Below are positions 1 through 11,015 of a stretch of 64,000 nt of DNA, piece after piece. Under the pieces are notes generated by a model. The model did no database searches, had not been told where the DNA came from, and was given only the letters and a program-made list of their open reading frames with translations. Position numbers and translations under genes: made by a program. Location of the stretch: positions 171,043,272 to 171,107,271 of the forward strand of contig NC_090450.1 in NCBI RefSeq assembly GCF_031143425.1. Reading direction: 5' to 3'. Origin of the DNA: Pleurodeles waltl (taxonomy: Eukaryota; Chordata; Amphibia; Caudata; Salamandridae). Position 1 is the stretch's first letter, and every line of letters starts with the position of its first letter.

Positions 1-3000
1 TGTGTGTATGGTGGGGGGGGGGCTTCAGTGGGTCTCTCAATACTGTCTTGGACAGTTTCTTACGAGGCAGTTTGGGAATCTGAGTTAGGGTCATGTCACT
101 CAAACAGCTTTTGTGCAGCACAACTCAGATTAGCTCTATGGTAACACTGTATCCTAAGTGAGATTGCTCAACTGCCTTAAGTTGCTACTTTTAACAATTG
201 CCATGGATGGGGCTGTAAAAAAACAAATATGGCATATTGTGACCTGTGCATGATAGGCAAAGTGCAGGGGTGTGATATCTTCACCAAAGCAACGAGCACA
301 CCAAAAAAAAAAAAAAAACACCCCTCCCCCACTGCCTTAAATGATCTGCTTTAGTCCAACTTTTTTTTTTTAGTAATGTACTTTACAACTAGCCAATAGC
401 AAACAATGAAGCAGTAAGACTGGTTATTGAAACTGTCTCCTTGAATCTGCATAAGATTGAAACCCACTTGATAAGAAGTGATTTTTCGCAGGCTGTTCTT
501 GGGCCTTCTAGGATGACACTGAGTTTGGGTGATGTGAGAATACCAGATGGGTGGGAACTGATTGTGCTTGTTACACCATTATTCACTGTGGGAATTTGAT
601 GCCTGGAGAATAACAAAACTCAGAGATTGGATGCAAAGCTCAATACCACTTACCACCTAATTCTGTTTTTTTACTATGAGAGCCGGGTTTTAAAGTCTGT
701 CTAATTGTTAGGTCCAAACACTGAATCCCAGATTGACCTCCAGTGCTACAATGTCAACCCAAATGAGGCTCCTGCAAGGCTGAAACATCTGCAGCGCGGC
801 AGGTGCAAATTTGTAGGCTGGTAGAGGTACTACGAGAAGCTAGGGATTCACTGCTCCTTCATCCCTCTGGTTCTGAATAGATCTGGGATCTACAAACTCC
901 ATTGGAGATGAGACATGCAAGTTGCCACCCCTCTCCTTGAGGACCAAGAAAGGATCCTGCTCCAAAAAAGCAGTTACCAAGTGACAGCAGAACGAGTCTC
1001 AACTAATTATTCTGGTCTCTGAGAAGATGGCCTCCTTTCCACATGGAAGCAAGCACATAAAAGACTTGCATTTGTAAATGGGACTTTCCTAGCGACTTGC
1101 CAATGGATGACAGGAATCCTACTCCTTGAGTGGCACAAATAAACCAGTTTCCCTCTCAGTACACGCCGAGTATCAAACAGACACTTTGAGTCATACATTC
1201 TCATGTCTAAACTGACACTTCTTTAAGCTCGTGCTGAAAAAATATTCACAATTTCTTCTGTTGTGACTTCACTCCAATGCCCCATAATAAGTACTGACTT
1301 GATCTTCAGCAGCAATGTAATGTACTGGCTACAGCTTCTGAACTCAAAAACCCTTTTTCAGGGTCGAAAGAAAAACTGGGGAGAAGCCATAAAAATTTAA
1401 ACTTTGCAATGGCCTGAACTGCAAGCCAGTGTTCAATAGCATAAGGGGAATCAGGTGACATAGTAAGTACCATTAAGGCACAACATGCTAGTTCAACATT
1501 AAGCCTCACAAACTGAGCTTTCAAAGCAAAAAATTATATTATGACGCTTTCTGTGGAAAATTAAAATTATATACACATATATATGGATTAGCAGAGAGGA
1601 CAGTATCTTTATAAATGCAAGATTGATTTAAAAAAACAGTTACACCTTCTTACACTTCTGCTCTCGTGCTACAGAGTTACAATTCTTAACATAACTGCCT
1701 AGTTACCTTAAACAACTGACACGGGCACCCAAATCTAACTGACTCCACTTCAAAATTGTAACATTGAGAGAAGACGGAGTAGAAGAAATGGCATACTGTT
1801 AATTGTGGCAGCCATCGTGCATAGGGCACTTGCATCACAATATTGTTTGTTCAATTAATAATTACTTTTGCTATTTCTTTTAGTATATCAAATCAGGTTT
1901 TTCTCCAGAGAGGAATATTTGTGGTGATAAAACCCCATAACAACGCTTCCAATACATACCTGACTAATGGGATTTGCATCATCTTTCAAGGGGATTTGAA
2001 TACCACGAACCGTTCAATAAGCATTTATTCAATACGAAATAACAGCTCTGTCCTCTTTAGAGAGTTTTAAGTATTACAGAATTATTCAGTGCAAACTAGA
2101 AATTCAACACATTTTCAAGAACCAGTGATGGAAAATAAAAAAAAATACAAAAACAATCATAATTAACATTTCAATTTTAAGAGATCCTTTGCATTTTATT
2201 TAAGACAAAATAAATCCTACCATTCTTATATACAGCACTTGTATTATAAGAATATCAGCATCAGGCTTAAGGTGTGACAGATTACTGGTGCTCAGTCCAA
2301 GTCTGCAGTACCCGAGGATAAATACCATCCCTGGCAATGACAGATACCATGTGTAGCAGCATTTACTAGGATCCTTAATTATTATTCCGATTTTCACTCT
2401 GTAATGGGGATAGTGTGCAATTGGCTGTTTTTCAACCAGGATGTGTGAAAACTCAGAACATGCCTCCCCATGTCCAGATGTGGACACACACTCAATTTCC
2501 CACTGGCGTCATTAGACTCCAAAGGTACGTAGAATCTTTTCTATTCCCCACATGTACAGACCCAGGCACCAAACGGGAGAGCGCTACCAAAACCTGTTAA
2601 CAAAGCCATACACAGCTGTTACCAACCATACACAACTTATTAAATAAATATTCAAATCACTAGCTAAACAGAGGACCAAGAATTATGGAGGGATTGGAAT
2701 ATTCGCTTGGCTTTAATTTCAGGAAAAGAAAAAAAAAAAAAAAAAAAAACACACCTGAAAATCCCAGTTGTAAACTCAAATGTACTGCCTTACTACAATA
2801 TTTTTTAAGCATGATCACCTAGAGAATAGGGACGGTGCTGTTGCTTCTATATTCAAAAAAGGGTTTTGAAGGTGACTCTGTAGTCAGCCAGACATTGCAG
2901 ACACCAAATTCGTGAAAACAGAGCTTATAGTTTATCTTAGGTGTTGTATGAGGTTACCTTTTGTGTATCGGCTGCATATGCAAGATTTTTCTTGTCCGTT

Positions 3001-4014
3001 ATGCTAGACTGTGTTACTCCCCTGGCTGTAAAAACAAATTCCTTGGTTTTACTTGGGGAAAATAATTTATATGTAGACTGAACACTAGACAAAAACGTGC
3101 ATCTTTTGAGAATGGATGTCAAGATCTTCATTTCCAGCATCATGTGTTGCTCGACTCATGTTAAAGGACAAAGGATGGAAATCACTTTAGGCCTCCGCAA
3201 TTAGTGAAAACTGCTTAGTGACCCTTTTTTATTTTGTCAGGCCATTTAACAGTGAATTTTTGAATCCCATCCCAACTCAGCACTGTTCCCAGTTTCTGCA
3301 ACATTGTAACCCATTCTCAAGTAGAGCATGGTATGCCACACATTTTTCTGCTTCTCAACATTAGTGCCGCTGTCGTTCTCTGTAAGTTGAATCTCCCCCC
3401 TTTGAACAGTGATACTGCTTTTAAGGAATATAAATCATGACACTCCTGGACTTTGGATTCCACATTCCCTTTAAAAAACGAAGACTTAGCATAGAATATG
3501 ACCTTCAGCTCCCTTGGATGACTGCAGGAGTAAGAAAAGGATACGCAGGTGTCTAACCTAAGTGAAGAGATGATTTTACACCTCAGGATAGGGCTATCAA
3601 CGCCAAATGACTGTTGCATTACAACTGGTCAGAGCGATTAAGTCTCTCGTTAAGGGCTGCGGACACAGGGGGATGGCAATATGCCTAAGGAAATATTTTG
3701 CATTTTAAAAGAGCTTCAGCAACCGAGACGGTTGTCAAAATACCTGTATTTTCTCGCAACAATAATGTGAGAACTCCTCTGATGATACAATTCAGAAAAT
3801 AAGGCAGACTATTTCAAGATCAGTATTCAGTCAGTTTGGACAGTCAGTGCGTTATGACAACAGGCCACAGCTCCTACAATTCCCACCACTTATGGAAAAT
3901 TGTCATAGAAAAGGGTTTTAACATTAAGACAGATTCTCCTTCTGATATATGTCTAGTGTAATTCCTTAGATTCATTGTACCAGTCATGGTATCAGATTGA
4001 GTAATGAATAGCTC
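1..4014. other. Intronic sequence without recognisable gene
   Basis: No coding region or named element is recognised. The block has a G-run near position 9, an A-run at 302-318, a T-run at 361-371 and a 21-base A-run at 2729-2749. Short open frames here are fewer than 100 codons and show no family signature. Confidence 0.6.
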
Positions 4015-5340
4015 TTTAAAATTGGGAGCTGTAACAGGGGCCTGGGTTCTATCTCTTCAAATGAAACCTAATGTAGAACCACAGTTACTGGCTAACTATC
4101 ATCTAATCTGTAGGTTACTGAAGCCAAGATTTCAGAAGCACATACTAACAATCGCTCTTGCTTTATGAAGATGCTAATGTGTTTGACAGTCATCAATTTG
4201 GCTTCCTTCAAAGACAGATTACTGAATAAGTGCCGATTTGTGCTTTATTAAAACACAATCTGGTTAGGCTGGTGATGTTGGTTTTACTAGATCTTTCCAT
4301 GCCTTCGACATGGTCTCCCATAAAACTATTAAGGAGGTTGAAGGCTGGAGGACTGGGTGGTCAAGCTCTAAATTAGGTGTGTTTCATTTTGTCTGACAGA
4401 ACACAAGCAGTGATTATTCCTCCATCTACATCAACGGAGAAAAGTCTTCTTTGTGGCATTCCTCAGGGTTTAGTTTTGAGCCCCACTCTATTTTGTATGT
4501 GGTGCCTCTGGCAGACAATATTGTTTGGCTTCCTTTATTTTGATTGTGCCGATAATCATCAGACTACAAGAGGATTCAGCCACATCAACGATAAGACTCA
4601 TGGGCATGCATGGTGCTTAATTCTTCAACATTGAATTCTACTAAGACCAAAGTTTTGTTTTTTGGTGAGGTTTTGTTATGGGATGCCAATCTTGTTGTCA
4701 TACTGGACATAACTCTCTTTCCAGAAAACCATCTCAAAACCGTTGTACACCTGTATGCTGCTTCTCAAAGTCCTTAGGAAATCTTTGGCTCCTTTACCCA
4801 AAGAATGTCAGAAGACAATAACTTATGTCTCCAATATAGCAAGGTTGAATTATTGCACTTCCATTTTTTCCTAGAACTCCCTCAGAAAAAGCTGGCTAAG
4901 ATAAAGGTAATTCAAAATGTGACTGCACGTCTCCTCCTGTATGTTAAGAAGCTTAATCCTATTTCCCATCACCTCAGGCTTCTTCATTGGTTGCCAGTTA
5001 AGAGATATGGGTTGAAAGCGCCCAGTTTCAACACCCCAAGTACATTAAAATGTTTAGCAGTTATGTTCCTGTTCGGTTACTGAGAGTCTCTAGTTAAATT
5101 GATAAAGATCATGCAAATTAATAGGGCTGGATTAGCAGGGCGCTCCTTTCAATTTCTTGTGTACTTTGAAATAAACTCCCTTTCACATTTAAGACTTTTC
5201 CCTCTTACTTGGTTTTCAGGAAACACCTGGACTATTCACTTTTTCAACTGCAATGATTCACTGGTATTTTTTTCTCTTCAGTCCAGCACCAGGACACTCT
5301 ATCTTGGCTAGAAGTGTGTAGTAGAATAAAAAGTAGAGAG
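4015..5340 (+). pseudogene. Decayed CR1/L2-like LINE reverse transcriptase (3' part of ORF2)
   Basis: Conceptual translation across frameshifts gives consecutive reverse-transcriptase landmarks. A LANYHLI-like stretch (about 4090) matches the NYRPIS motif. A VLLDLS-like stretch (about 4270-4310) follows, then FILSDRTQ and CGIPQGLVLSPTLF (4384-4496), corresponding to the FLSDRTQ...GVPQGSVLSPTLF block. A degenerate CADN (about 4545) stands where YADD is expected. Downstream, 4805-5083 encodes LPQKKLAKIKVIQNVTARLL and HHLRLLHWLPVK. The segment 5099-5290 has GRSFQFLVYFEINSLSHLRL, matching the RSF...LWNSLP...LR tail of these LINEs. It is inactive: there are several frameshifts, stops and a damaged catalytic motif. 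It lies antisense to TSC22D2. The clade assignment (CR1/L2/Rex-like) is by motif memory only. Confidence 0.85.
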
Positions 5341-6574
5341 TCTGCATAAACTGCAGAGATACTATGAAAGAAACCCAGGTCTCAAAAGGAGTGAGAAATT
5401 TAATAAAATATCTATTTGTCCATGGAACAGGTTGCTTGTTAATTCTACTAGTCTGGTAAAAAAAAAAAAATCTACTTGTCCCTTTGGTGTCATGTAGTGC
5501 AGCGACAAATTACGGCAGCAATTACGTAAGAGCTCTGATAATAGCCTTTTGGATTATGATACTGGTGGCATTGTGTGCTTTGAGACCAAAACATTTTTTT
5601 TCCTTTTTGCCTGTGTTTGGTACAATGGGGAAGGCCTGGCAGCTCCCACAAAAATGAAATGTTACAAAATCAATGTCAAAACAAGACAGGCATTGGCAAA
5701 ACCAAAAGACTCACAAAAAACAATGTCTGATCAGTTGGCTTTGCCAGTGCTTGCTTATTTAGTTTCCCATTATCTTTTTGAAAATGGTTACACTGATTTT
5801 CCATTAGGCATTTTTTGGGAAATCCTAGCATGCATCAATACATTTTATTAAATGACACTTCAAAGAAATAGCACATAAAAATTATAGAAGTGACCCCCCC
5901 CCCCCCCCCCCCCAATCCCCTGGGTTTGTTTTCAGAACAATTTATTTTGAAAGCACAGAATGATCACTCTTGCTTACAAGCTTCTGCAAACATTTGCATC
6001 TAAACAGAGAGCATTCTGGGAGCATTATACTTAAGCGCCTATTGTAAAGCTTTTCAAAAGGTGTGTACTTTTTTTGTTTTTACTGGAATCACTGGCAGTA
6101 GTGCAGTGTAACACTAAAACGTTTATTTTACAACGCTCACCCTAGTAATGAAGGCTTTTAAATTAATGAACCATAAATACAAGTTTGAACAGAACATACC
6201 CACACACATCACCTCAACTACAGACCGTTCCCTTCTCTGTAAACTGGCAGCCAAAAGGTTTGTGCTGCAGGGGGGTTGGGCCTACCTATCCAAAGGACAA
6301 AAACATGAAAACTTGTTGCCCTTGACCCCAAAAAATATGTCCTGGTGTCTGGCGATAGGAATTTCACATCCCTGGTCTCAGCAAACTATCCCAGGTACTG
6401 GAGGACTAAAGGGAGCAACGAATGTGGTGGGAGAGCAAAGGGCGAACATACCGTAAATGCATAACTGGGGTTTGATGTTCCCAAGGACAGCATCTGTGGT
6501 ACTAGTGACACAGGGCTACAGCATTTTTCTGTCAAACTAGCATAAGTATCTGCTTAGCTTAGCTAGAGTGGAGA
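5341..6574. other. Intronic sequence without gene, includes C-homopolymer
   Basis: No protein family is recognised. It contains an A-run near 5459-5470 and the poly-C tract described separately. Two open frames of about 100 codons (5549-5851 and 6148-6456, plus) have no recognised motif and are treated as chance. Confidence 0.55.
5894..5913. repeat. Poly-C tract, 20 bases
   Basis: There is an uninterrupted run of about 20 C on the plus strand, so the minus (transcribed) strand of the TSC22D2 intron carries poly-G. Runs like this are prone to length variation and to sequencing or assembly error. Confidence 0.95.
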
Positions 6575-6921
6575 AGTGTGGCTCAATGGTTAGAGCGGCA
6601 GACCCTGATGCAGAAATCTGGCCCGGGACCAGGGTTCAATCCAGGGTTTGGACTCAATTTCCTCAGACCTGATAATTCTCTCATCGGTGCCTAATCTAAT
6701 TCATGGATCCCACTCTGTAACTCTGGGCAATAGCTTGCTTAATCTCCACAACGGCCCCAACAGCGCTGGGATGCATGGCTTCACCTTGGAGTTTGCCCAG
6801 GAGTGGGTACCTCACAGGGAAAAAGACAGGAGGGGTTCCACAGCGGTATGCGTACAGCGCCTTGAGACCCTAACGGGTGAGTAGTGCGCTATACAAGTAC
6901 GAAGTTTACAGTTTACAGTTT
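6575..6921 (+). mobile_element. tRNA-derived SINE with MIR-like core and LINE-type tail
   Basis: The 5' part resembles a tRNA gene. An A-box-like TGGCTCAATGG lies at 6579-6589 and a B-box-like GGTTCAATCC at 6633-6642, about the spacing of a Pol III internal promoter. The middle (about 6713-6750) contains AACTCTGGGCAATAGC and CTTAATCTCC, which resembles the TCTGGGCAAGTCACTTAACCTC part of MIR/CORE SINEs. The 3' end has GCGCCTTGAGACCCT and GTGCGCTATACAAG followed by a short tandem TTTACAG, the kind of tail shared with a partner LINE. It is a retroposed, non-coding element; any transcription would be by RNA polymerase III. The family name is not assigned. Confidence 0.8.
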
Positions 6922-9450
6922 TTAGCTTCCAGATCGTACGATCCTGCTAAGGAGAATGCAACTGGGCCTGGGATGGTGCAGGTGTAACTCATAGGTGCTA
7001 GAAAAAGAGTCGAGTGATCCAGTGGTTTCATCATCCTGAGGGTTACTAGCAAATGTACTTGACCAAGGAAGATGCACCATCTTTCTTGGTTAGACAGCCT
7101 CAATTGCTTAGGGACTGTAGAAAAATGAATTCAAACCTCTCCTACATGACCGAATTTGCCTATGGCTCTGCAGGCTCACCCAATGCGATGTCATCCCAGG
7201 GGTGAAAGTAAACAGTGGATACTGAAAAAACATTAAATACAATAAGAGGCATGACATAGGTTCCACTATACAGAAATCACGATGCAACAATGATGTGCCA
7301 ATTTCGACATAAGAAGGAGTCTCCGAACGCCGCAAGGAGCACAGTACTCAGACAGTTAAAGCAGATGTGAAAATCGTGTGGAGATGTGAAAATATGCCCC
7401 TGTGCTTTGCTGACAGCGAAAAAGACAAGTCATTTTACAAAATGCAGTGGCAAACCACCACCCATTAATTAGGCTATGTATGCAGGAAATAGCATATAAC
7501 GACAAGATGCTCAGCATGGTAAGCAAATTAAGTCTGTAAAAGGAATTTGTATGCAAAAAAATTACTTCAATAAAACCCTCATGGTCACAGCTTACAAGTT
7601 TGTTTCAAAACGGGCCACGGACACTCAAATTAATAACAGCCTCAAAGCATTAGGTCAGACACTGGGGCTTAGAAGAAAAAACGCTTTTTCACTGAAACAT
7701 GGTAGTAAAAGAATGTGACCGGACTTCAAAAGCTATCAAAAACAGAATGGAAATCTTGAGTAGTTAGAATGGATAAAAGGAGGTTGGAGTTAATCTACTC
7801 AATTGTGTTAGAGTATAAAATGTGCTTGAGCAAAGGTGCACCCTGATGACAAGACGATGATAGCCTAAACTTACCATACCCAGTATGTGGCCTTGTTCAA
7901 GAGTTCTAGCCAACGAAAGCACTGTTATGGTAGAAAAACGACAAGGATCTTCAAAAGAGATCTAACTAAAAGCATTACTCCCTCGTTAGTGTGTGTTGCC
8001 GGGTAGATCAATGACAAAAAAGAGATAGCAAAATACTAAACAGGCAGGTGAATACCGTACACTGCAAAATGTAGAGTACATATTTCCTGTCCTCCCACTC
8101 CGCTTAATGAAGTGTGAACAAATGCAGGTTTCATATTCAAACCAGCTAAGAATTATTTGAAAAAAAGAGAGACTTGGACCACTTCCTAATCAGACATTGA
8201 AGTAATCCTCAAATGTTTAAGCTCGGTGGGAAGTTGGATAAGGACAGCCAACAGAAGCTATCACAAAGCAAGGAACAGCGAAACAGTTATTTCAAAGCCA
8301 AAGATGATATAGCTGCCTCCTATGATCCAGCCGTGAAATCTGCAAACTGATGAGAGGAAAAAGTTGAGAAGCTTGCACTCTACATCCTTAGAAATAGCAA
8401 GTCATCAGAAGGGTCTGTCTCAATAACTAAAAAGAGTGTTGAGGGAGAACACGTAGATAAAATGAGAAAAAAAAAATCCTGGACATCAACATCATAGTGC
8501 AAAGGGATGTCTCCTTGAGATAGGACCCAGCAACAGGGTTCAAGGTAACACTCCCACAGAACAACTAGAAAGTGTGGCAAAAAAAAAAAAAAAAAAACGC
8601 ACACATGGACTTTCATGAAGAGGTTAAATAGTTCCCTAAGTGTGAGCAAACAAATGAAAAAGGCAAGTCATCCAATAAGAAAGACACTAAGAGGGAATTA
8701 AAAGACCAACTGGAAAGCAATAGACAAGCTCCAAGCCGACTCGAGGTTTTTGGAATAGCTCAAAGGAGTCTTTTGAGTACAAGCAGCTAAAAACAGTCTT
8801 CGAAAACTTTTAAAAATACTTGATGCACAACAGACCCATGGGAACAGACTAAGTATGTTTAATTTACACTTCCAGGTCAAAAGCCTGCAACTACCTTAGT
8901 AAATTGACCTTTCTAGTCTTCAGTCATCTATCATTGTGGCTAATAGGGAACTGATCAGCAGCTTAAAAAGCCAGGAGAACTTGCAGAGCTGAAACAAGCC
9001 ACCAATTGGCCAAAGGATCTCAAACAACAAGAACAAATGACTGATAACAATTCTATGGTAACTGGCTTTGGGGAACTCAAACAGATAAGGCACCCTTGGA
9101 GTCTGGTAATACATGAAGCCTTTGCATTGGAGACTCATCATCTATCACTACATCAAGCTACTACGTAAGGTGTGAAAATCTAGAGCGGATGAGGTATGTT
9201 TAAGGCTTGACATTGCTTCCAAGAGCTCTATAACGGGATGTCTGAAAGCAAGCACAACCATCACCTTTAAAGGAGTACTCAAATGTACTGGAAACTGATG
9301 CTCCAATGGACAAGTTTTGGAAACATGAGAACAGAAAAGTTAATCGTACTATGTAGATTTCGTAGCTAAATGCCATGTTGTATGATCAGCTAGTAAACAG
9401 CATCATCTGTGGCCATTCGAGGGATACTGCAGTTGAGTAAGGGCAATCTA
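6922..9450. other. Intronic sequence without recognisable gene
   Basis: Nothing coding is recognised on either strand. It is AT-rich, with an A-run at about 8580-8597. It ends at the TA target site of the Tc1-like transposon. Confidence 0.55.
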
Positions 9451-9475
9451 CAGGGAGTGCAGAATTATTAGGCAA
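9451..9475 (+). repeat. Terminal inverted repeat, left end of Tc1-like element
   Basis: 25 bases are identical to the reverse complement of the right end and directly follow a TA dinucleotide. Similarity past base 25 drops to a shared TATTTT-like patch. Confidence 0.97.
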
Positions 9476-9778
9476 GTTGTATTTTTGAGGATTAATTTTA
9501 TTATTGAACAACAACCATGTTCTCAATGAACCCAAAAAACTCATTAATATCAAAGCTGAATATTTTTGGAAGTAGTTTTTAGTTTGTTTTTAGTTTTAGC
9601 TATGTTAGGGGGATATCTGTGTGCGCAGGTGACTATTACTGTGCATAATTATTAGGCAACTTAACAAAAAAAAAATATATACCCATTTCAATTATTTATT
9701 ATTACCAGTGAAACCAATATAACATCTCAACATTCACAAATATACATTTCTGACATTCAAAAACAAAACAAAAACAAA

Positions 9779-10795
9779 TCAGTGACCAATATAGCCACCT
9801 TTCTTTGCAAGGACACTCAAAAGCCTGCCATCCATGGATTCTGTCAGTGTTTTGATCTGTTCACCATCAACATTGCGTGCAGCAGCAACCACAGCCTCCC
9901 AGACACTGTTCAGAGAGGTGTACTGTTTTCCCTCCTTGTAAATCTCACATTTGATGATGGACCACAGGTTCTCAATGGGGTTCAGATCAGGTGAACAAGG
10001 AGGCCATGTCATTAGATTTCCTTCTTTTATACCCTTTCTTGCCAGCCACGCTGTGGAGTACTTGGAAGCGTGTGATGGAGCATTGTCCTGCATGAAAATC
10101 ATGTTTTTCTTGAAGGATGCAGACTTCTTCCTGTACCACTTCTTGAAGAAGGTGTCTTCCAGGGACTGGCAGTAGGACTGGGAGTTGAGCTTGACTCCAT
10201 CCTCAACCCGAAAAGGCCCCACAAGCTCATCTTTGATGATACCAGCCCAAACCAGTACTCCACCTCCACCTTGCTGGCGTCTGAGTCGGACTGGAGCTCT
10301 CTGCCCTTTACCAATCCAGCCATGGGCCCATCCATCTGGCCCATCAAGACTCACTCTCATTTCATCAGTCCATAAAACCTTAGAAAAATCAGTCTTGAGA
10401 TATTTATTGGCCCAGTCTTGACGTTTCAGCTTGTGTGTCTTGTTCAGTGGTGGTCGTCTTTCAGCCTTTCTTACCTTGGCCATGTCTCCGAGTATTGCAC
10501 ACCTTGTGCTTTTGGGCACTCCAGTGATGTTGCAGCTCTGAAATATGGCCAAACTGGTGGCAAGTGGCATCGTGGCAGCTGCACGCTTGACTTTTCTCAG
10601 TTCATGGGCAGTTATTTTGCGCCTTGGTTTTTCCACACGCTTCTTGCGACCCTGTTGACTATTTTGAATGAAACGCTTGATTGTTCGATGATCACGCTTC
10701 AGAAGCTTTGCAATTTTAAGAGTGCTGCATCCCTCTGCAAGATATCTCACTATTTTTGACTTTTCTGAGCCTGTCAAGTCCTTCTTTTGACCCAT
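9779..10795 (-). CDS. Tc1/mariner transposase, DD37E, 338 aa, intact
   Basis: This is the cut-and-paste transposase of the surrounding element. Residues 1-45 form the first helix-turn-helix (SEKSKIVRYLAEGCSTLKIA, then KRDHRTIKRFI), which binds the terminal repeats. A basic linker GRKKRVEKPRRK (49-60) can act as AT-hook or nuclear signal. A second helix-turn-helix region follows to about 110. The DDE catalytic triad is visible as WTDE (D144), QDNAPSH (D237) and NPIENLW (E275). D237 and E275 are separated by 37 residues, so the signature is DD37E rather than the usual Tc1 DD34E. A glycine-rich box (QQGGGG, 174-179) is present. The 338-aa length is normal for the superfamily, and the start ATG (10795) and TGA stop are intact. 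Vertebrate DD37E elements have been described under the name TRT, which is the likely group. Activity is not shown. Confidence 0.96.
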   Translation of the reverse strand: MGQKKDLTGSEKSKIVRYLAEGCSTLKIAKLLKRDHRTIKRFIQNSQQGRKKRVEKPRRKITAHELRKVKRAAATMPLATSLAIFQSCNITGVPKSTRCAILGDMAKVRKAERRPPLNKTHKLKRQDWANKYLKTDFSKVLWTDEMRVSLDGPDGWAHGWIGKGQRAPVRLRRQQGGGGVLVWAGIIKDELVGPFRVEDGVKLNSQSYCQSLEDTFFKKWYRKKSASFKKNMIFMQDNAPSHASKYSTAWLARKGIKEGNLMTWPPCSPDLNPIENLWSIIKCEIYKEGKQYTSLNSVWEAVVAAARNVDGEQIKTLTESMDGRLLSVLAKKGGYIGH

Positions 10796-10988
10796 TTTGC
10801 CAAAGGAAAGGAAGTTGCCTAATAATTATGCACACCTGATATAGGGTGTTGATGTCATTAGACCACACCCCTTCTCATTACAGAGATGCACATCACCTAA
10901 TATGCTTAATTGGTAGTAGGCTTTCGAGCCTATACAGCTTGGAGTAAGACAACATGCATAAAGAGGATGATGTGGTCAAAATACTCAT

Positions 10989-11013
10989 TTGCCTAATAAT
11001 TCTGCACTCCCTG
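10989..11013 (-). repeat. Terminal inverted repeat, right end of Tc1-like element
   Basis: This is the reverse complement of the left end over 25 bases, followed by the TA target duplicate at 11014-11015. Confidence 0.97.
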
Positions 11014-11015
11014 TA

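Larger units (their letters stand above)
9451..11013 (-). mobile_element. Complete Tc1/mariner-family DNA transposon (DD37E type), 1563 bp
   Basis: The element is bounded by identical 25-bp terminal inverted repeats (9451-9475 and 10989-11013) beginning CAGGGAGTGCAGAATTATTA. It is flanked on both sides by TA (9449-9450 and 11014-11015), the Tc1/mariner target duplication. Inner copies of the repeat core (TGCATAATTATTAGGCAAC at 9642-9660 and its inverse at 10813-10832) give an IR/DR-like arrangement of paired transposase-binding sites. The single gene is an uninterrupted transposase on the minus strand. Perfect ends plus an open gene indicate recent insertion into TSC22D2 intron 1, in the same orientation as the host gene. 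Confidence 0.97.

Noticed and set aside
6575..6650. Functional tRNA gene
   Set aside because: A and B boxes are present, but no tRNA 3' acceptor pairing follows and the unit continues into a SINE body and tail.
9782..10759. Plus-strand open frames inside the Tc1-like element
   Set aside because: They are antisense shadows of the transposase gene with no protein-family features.
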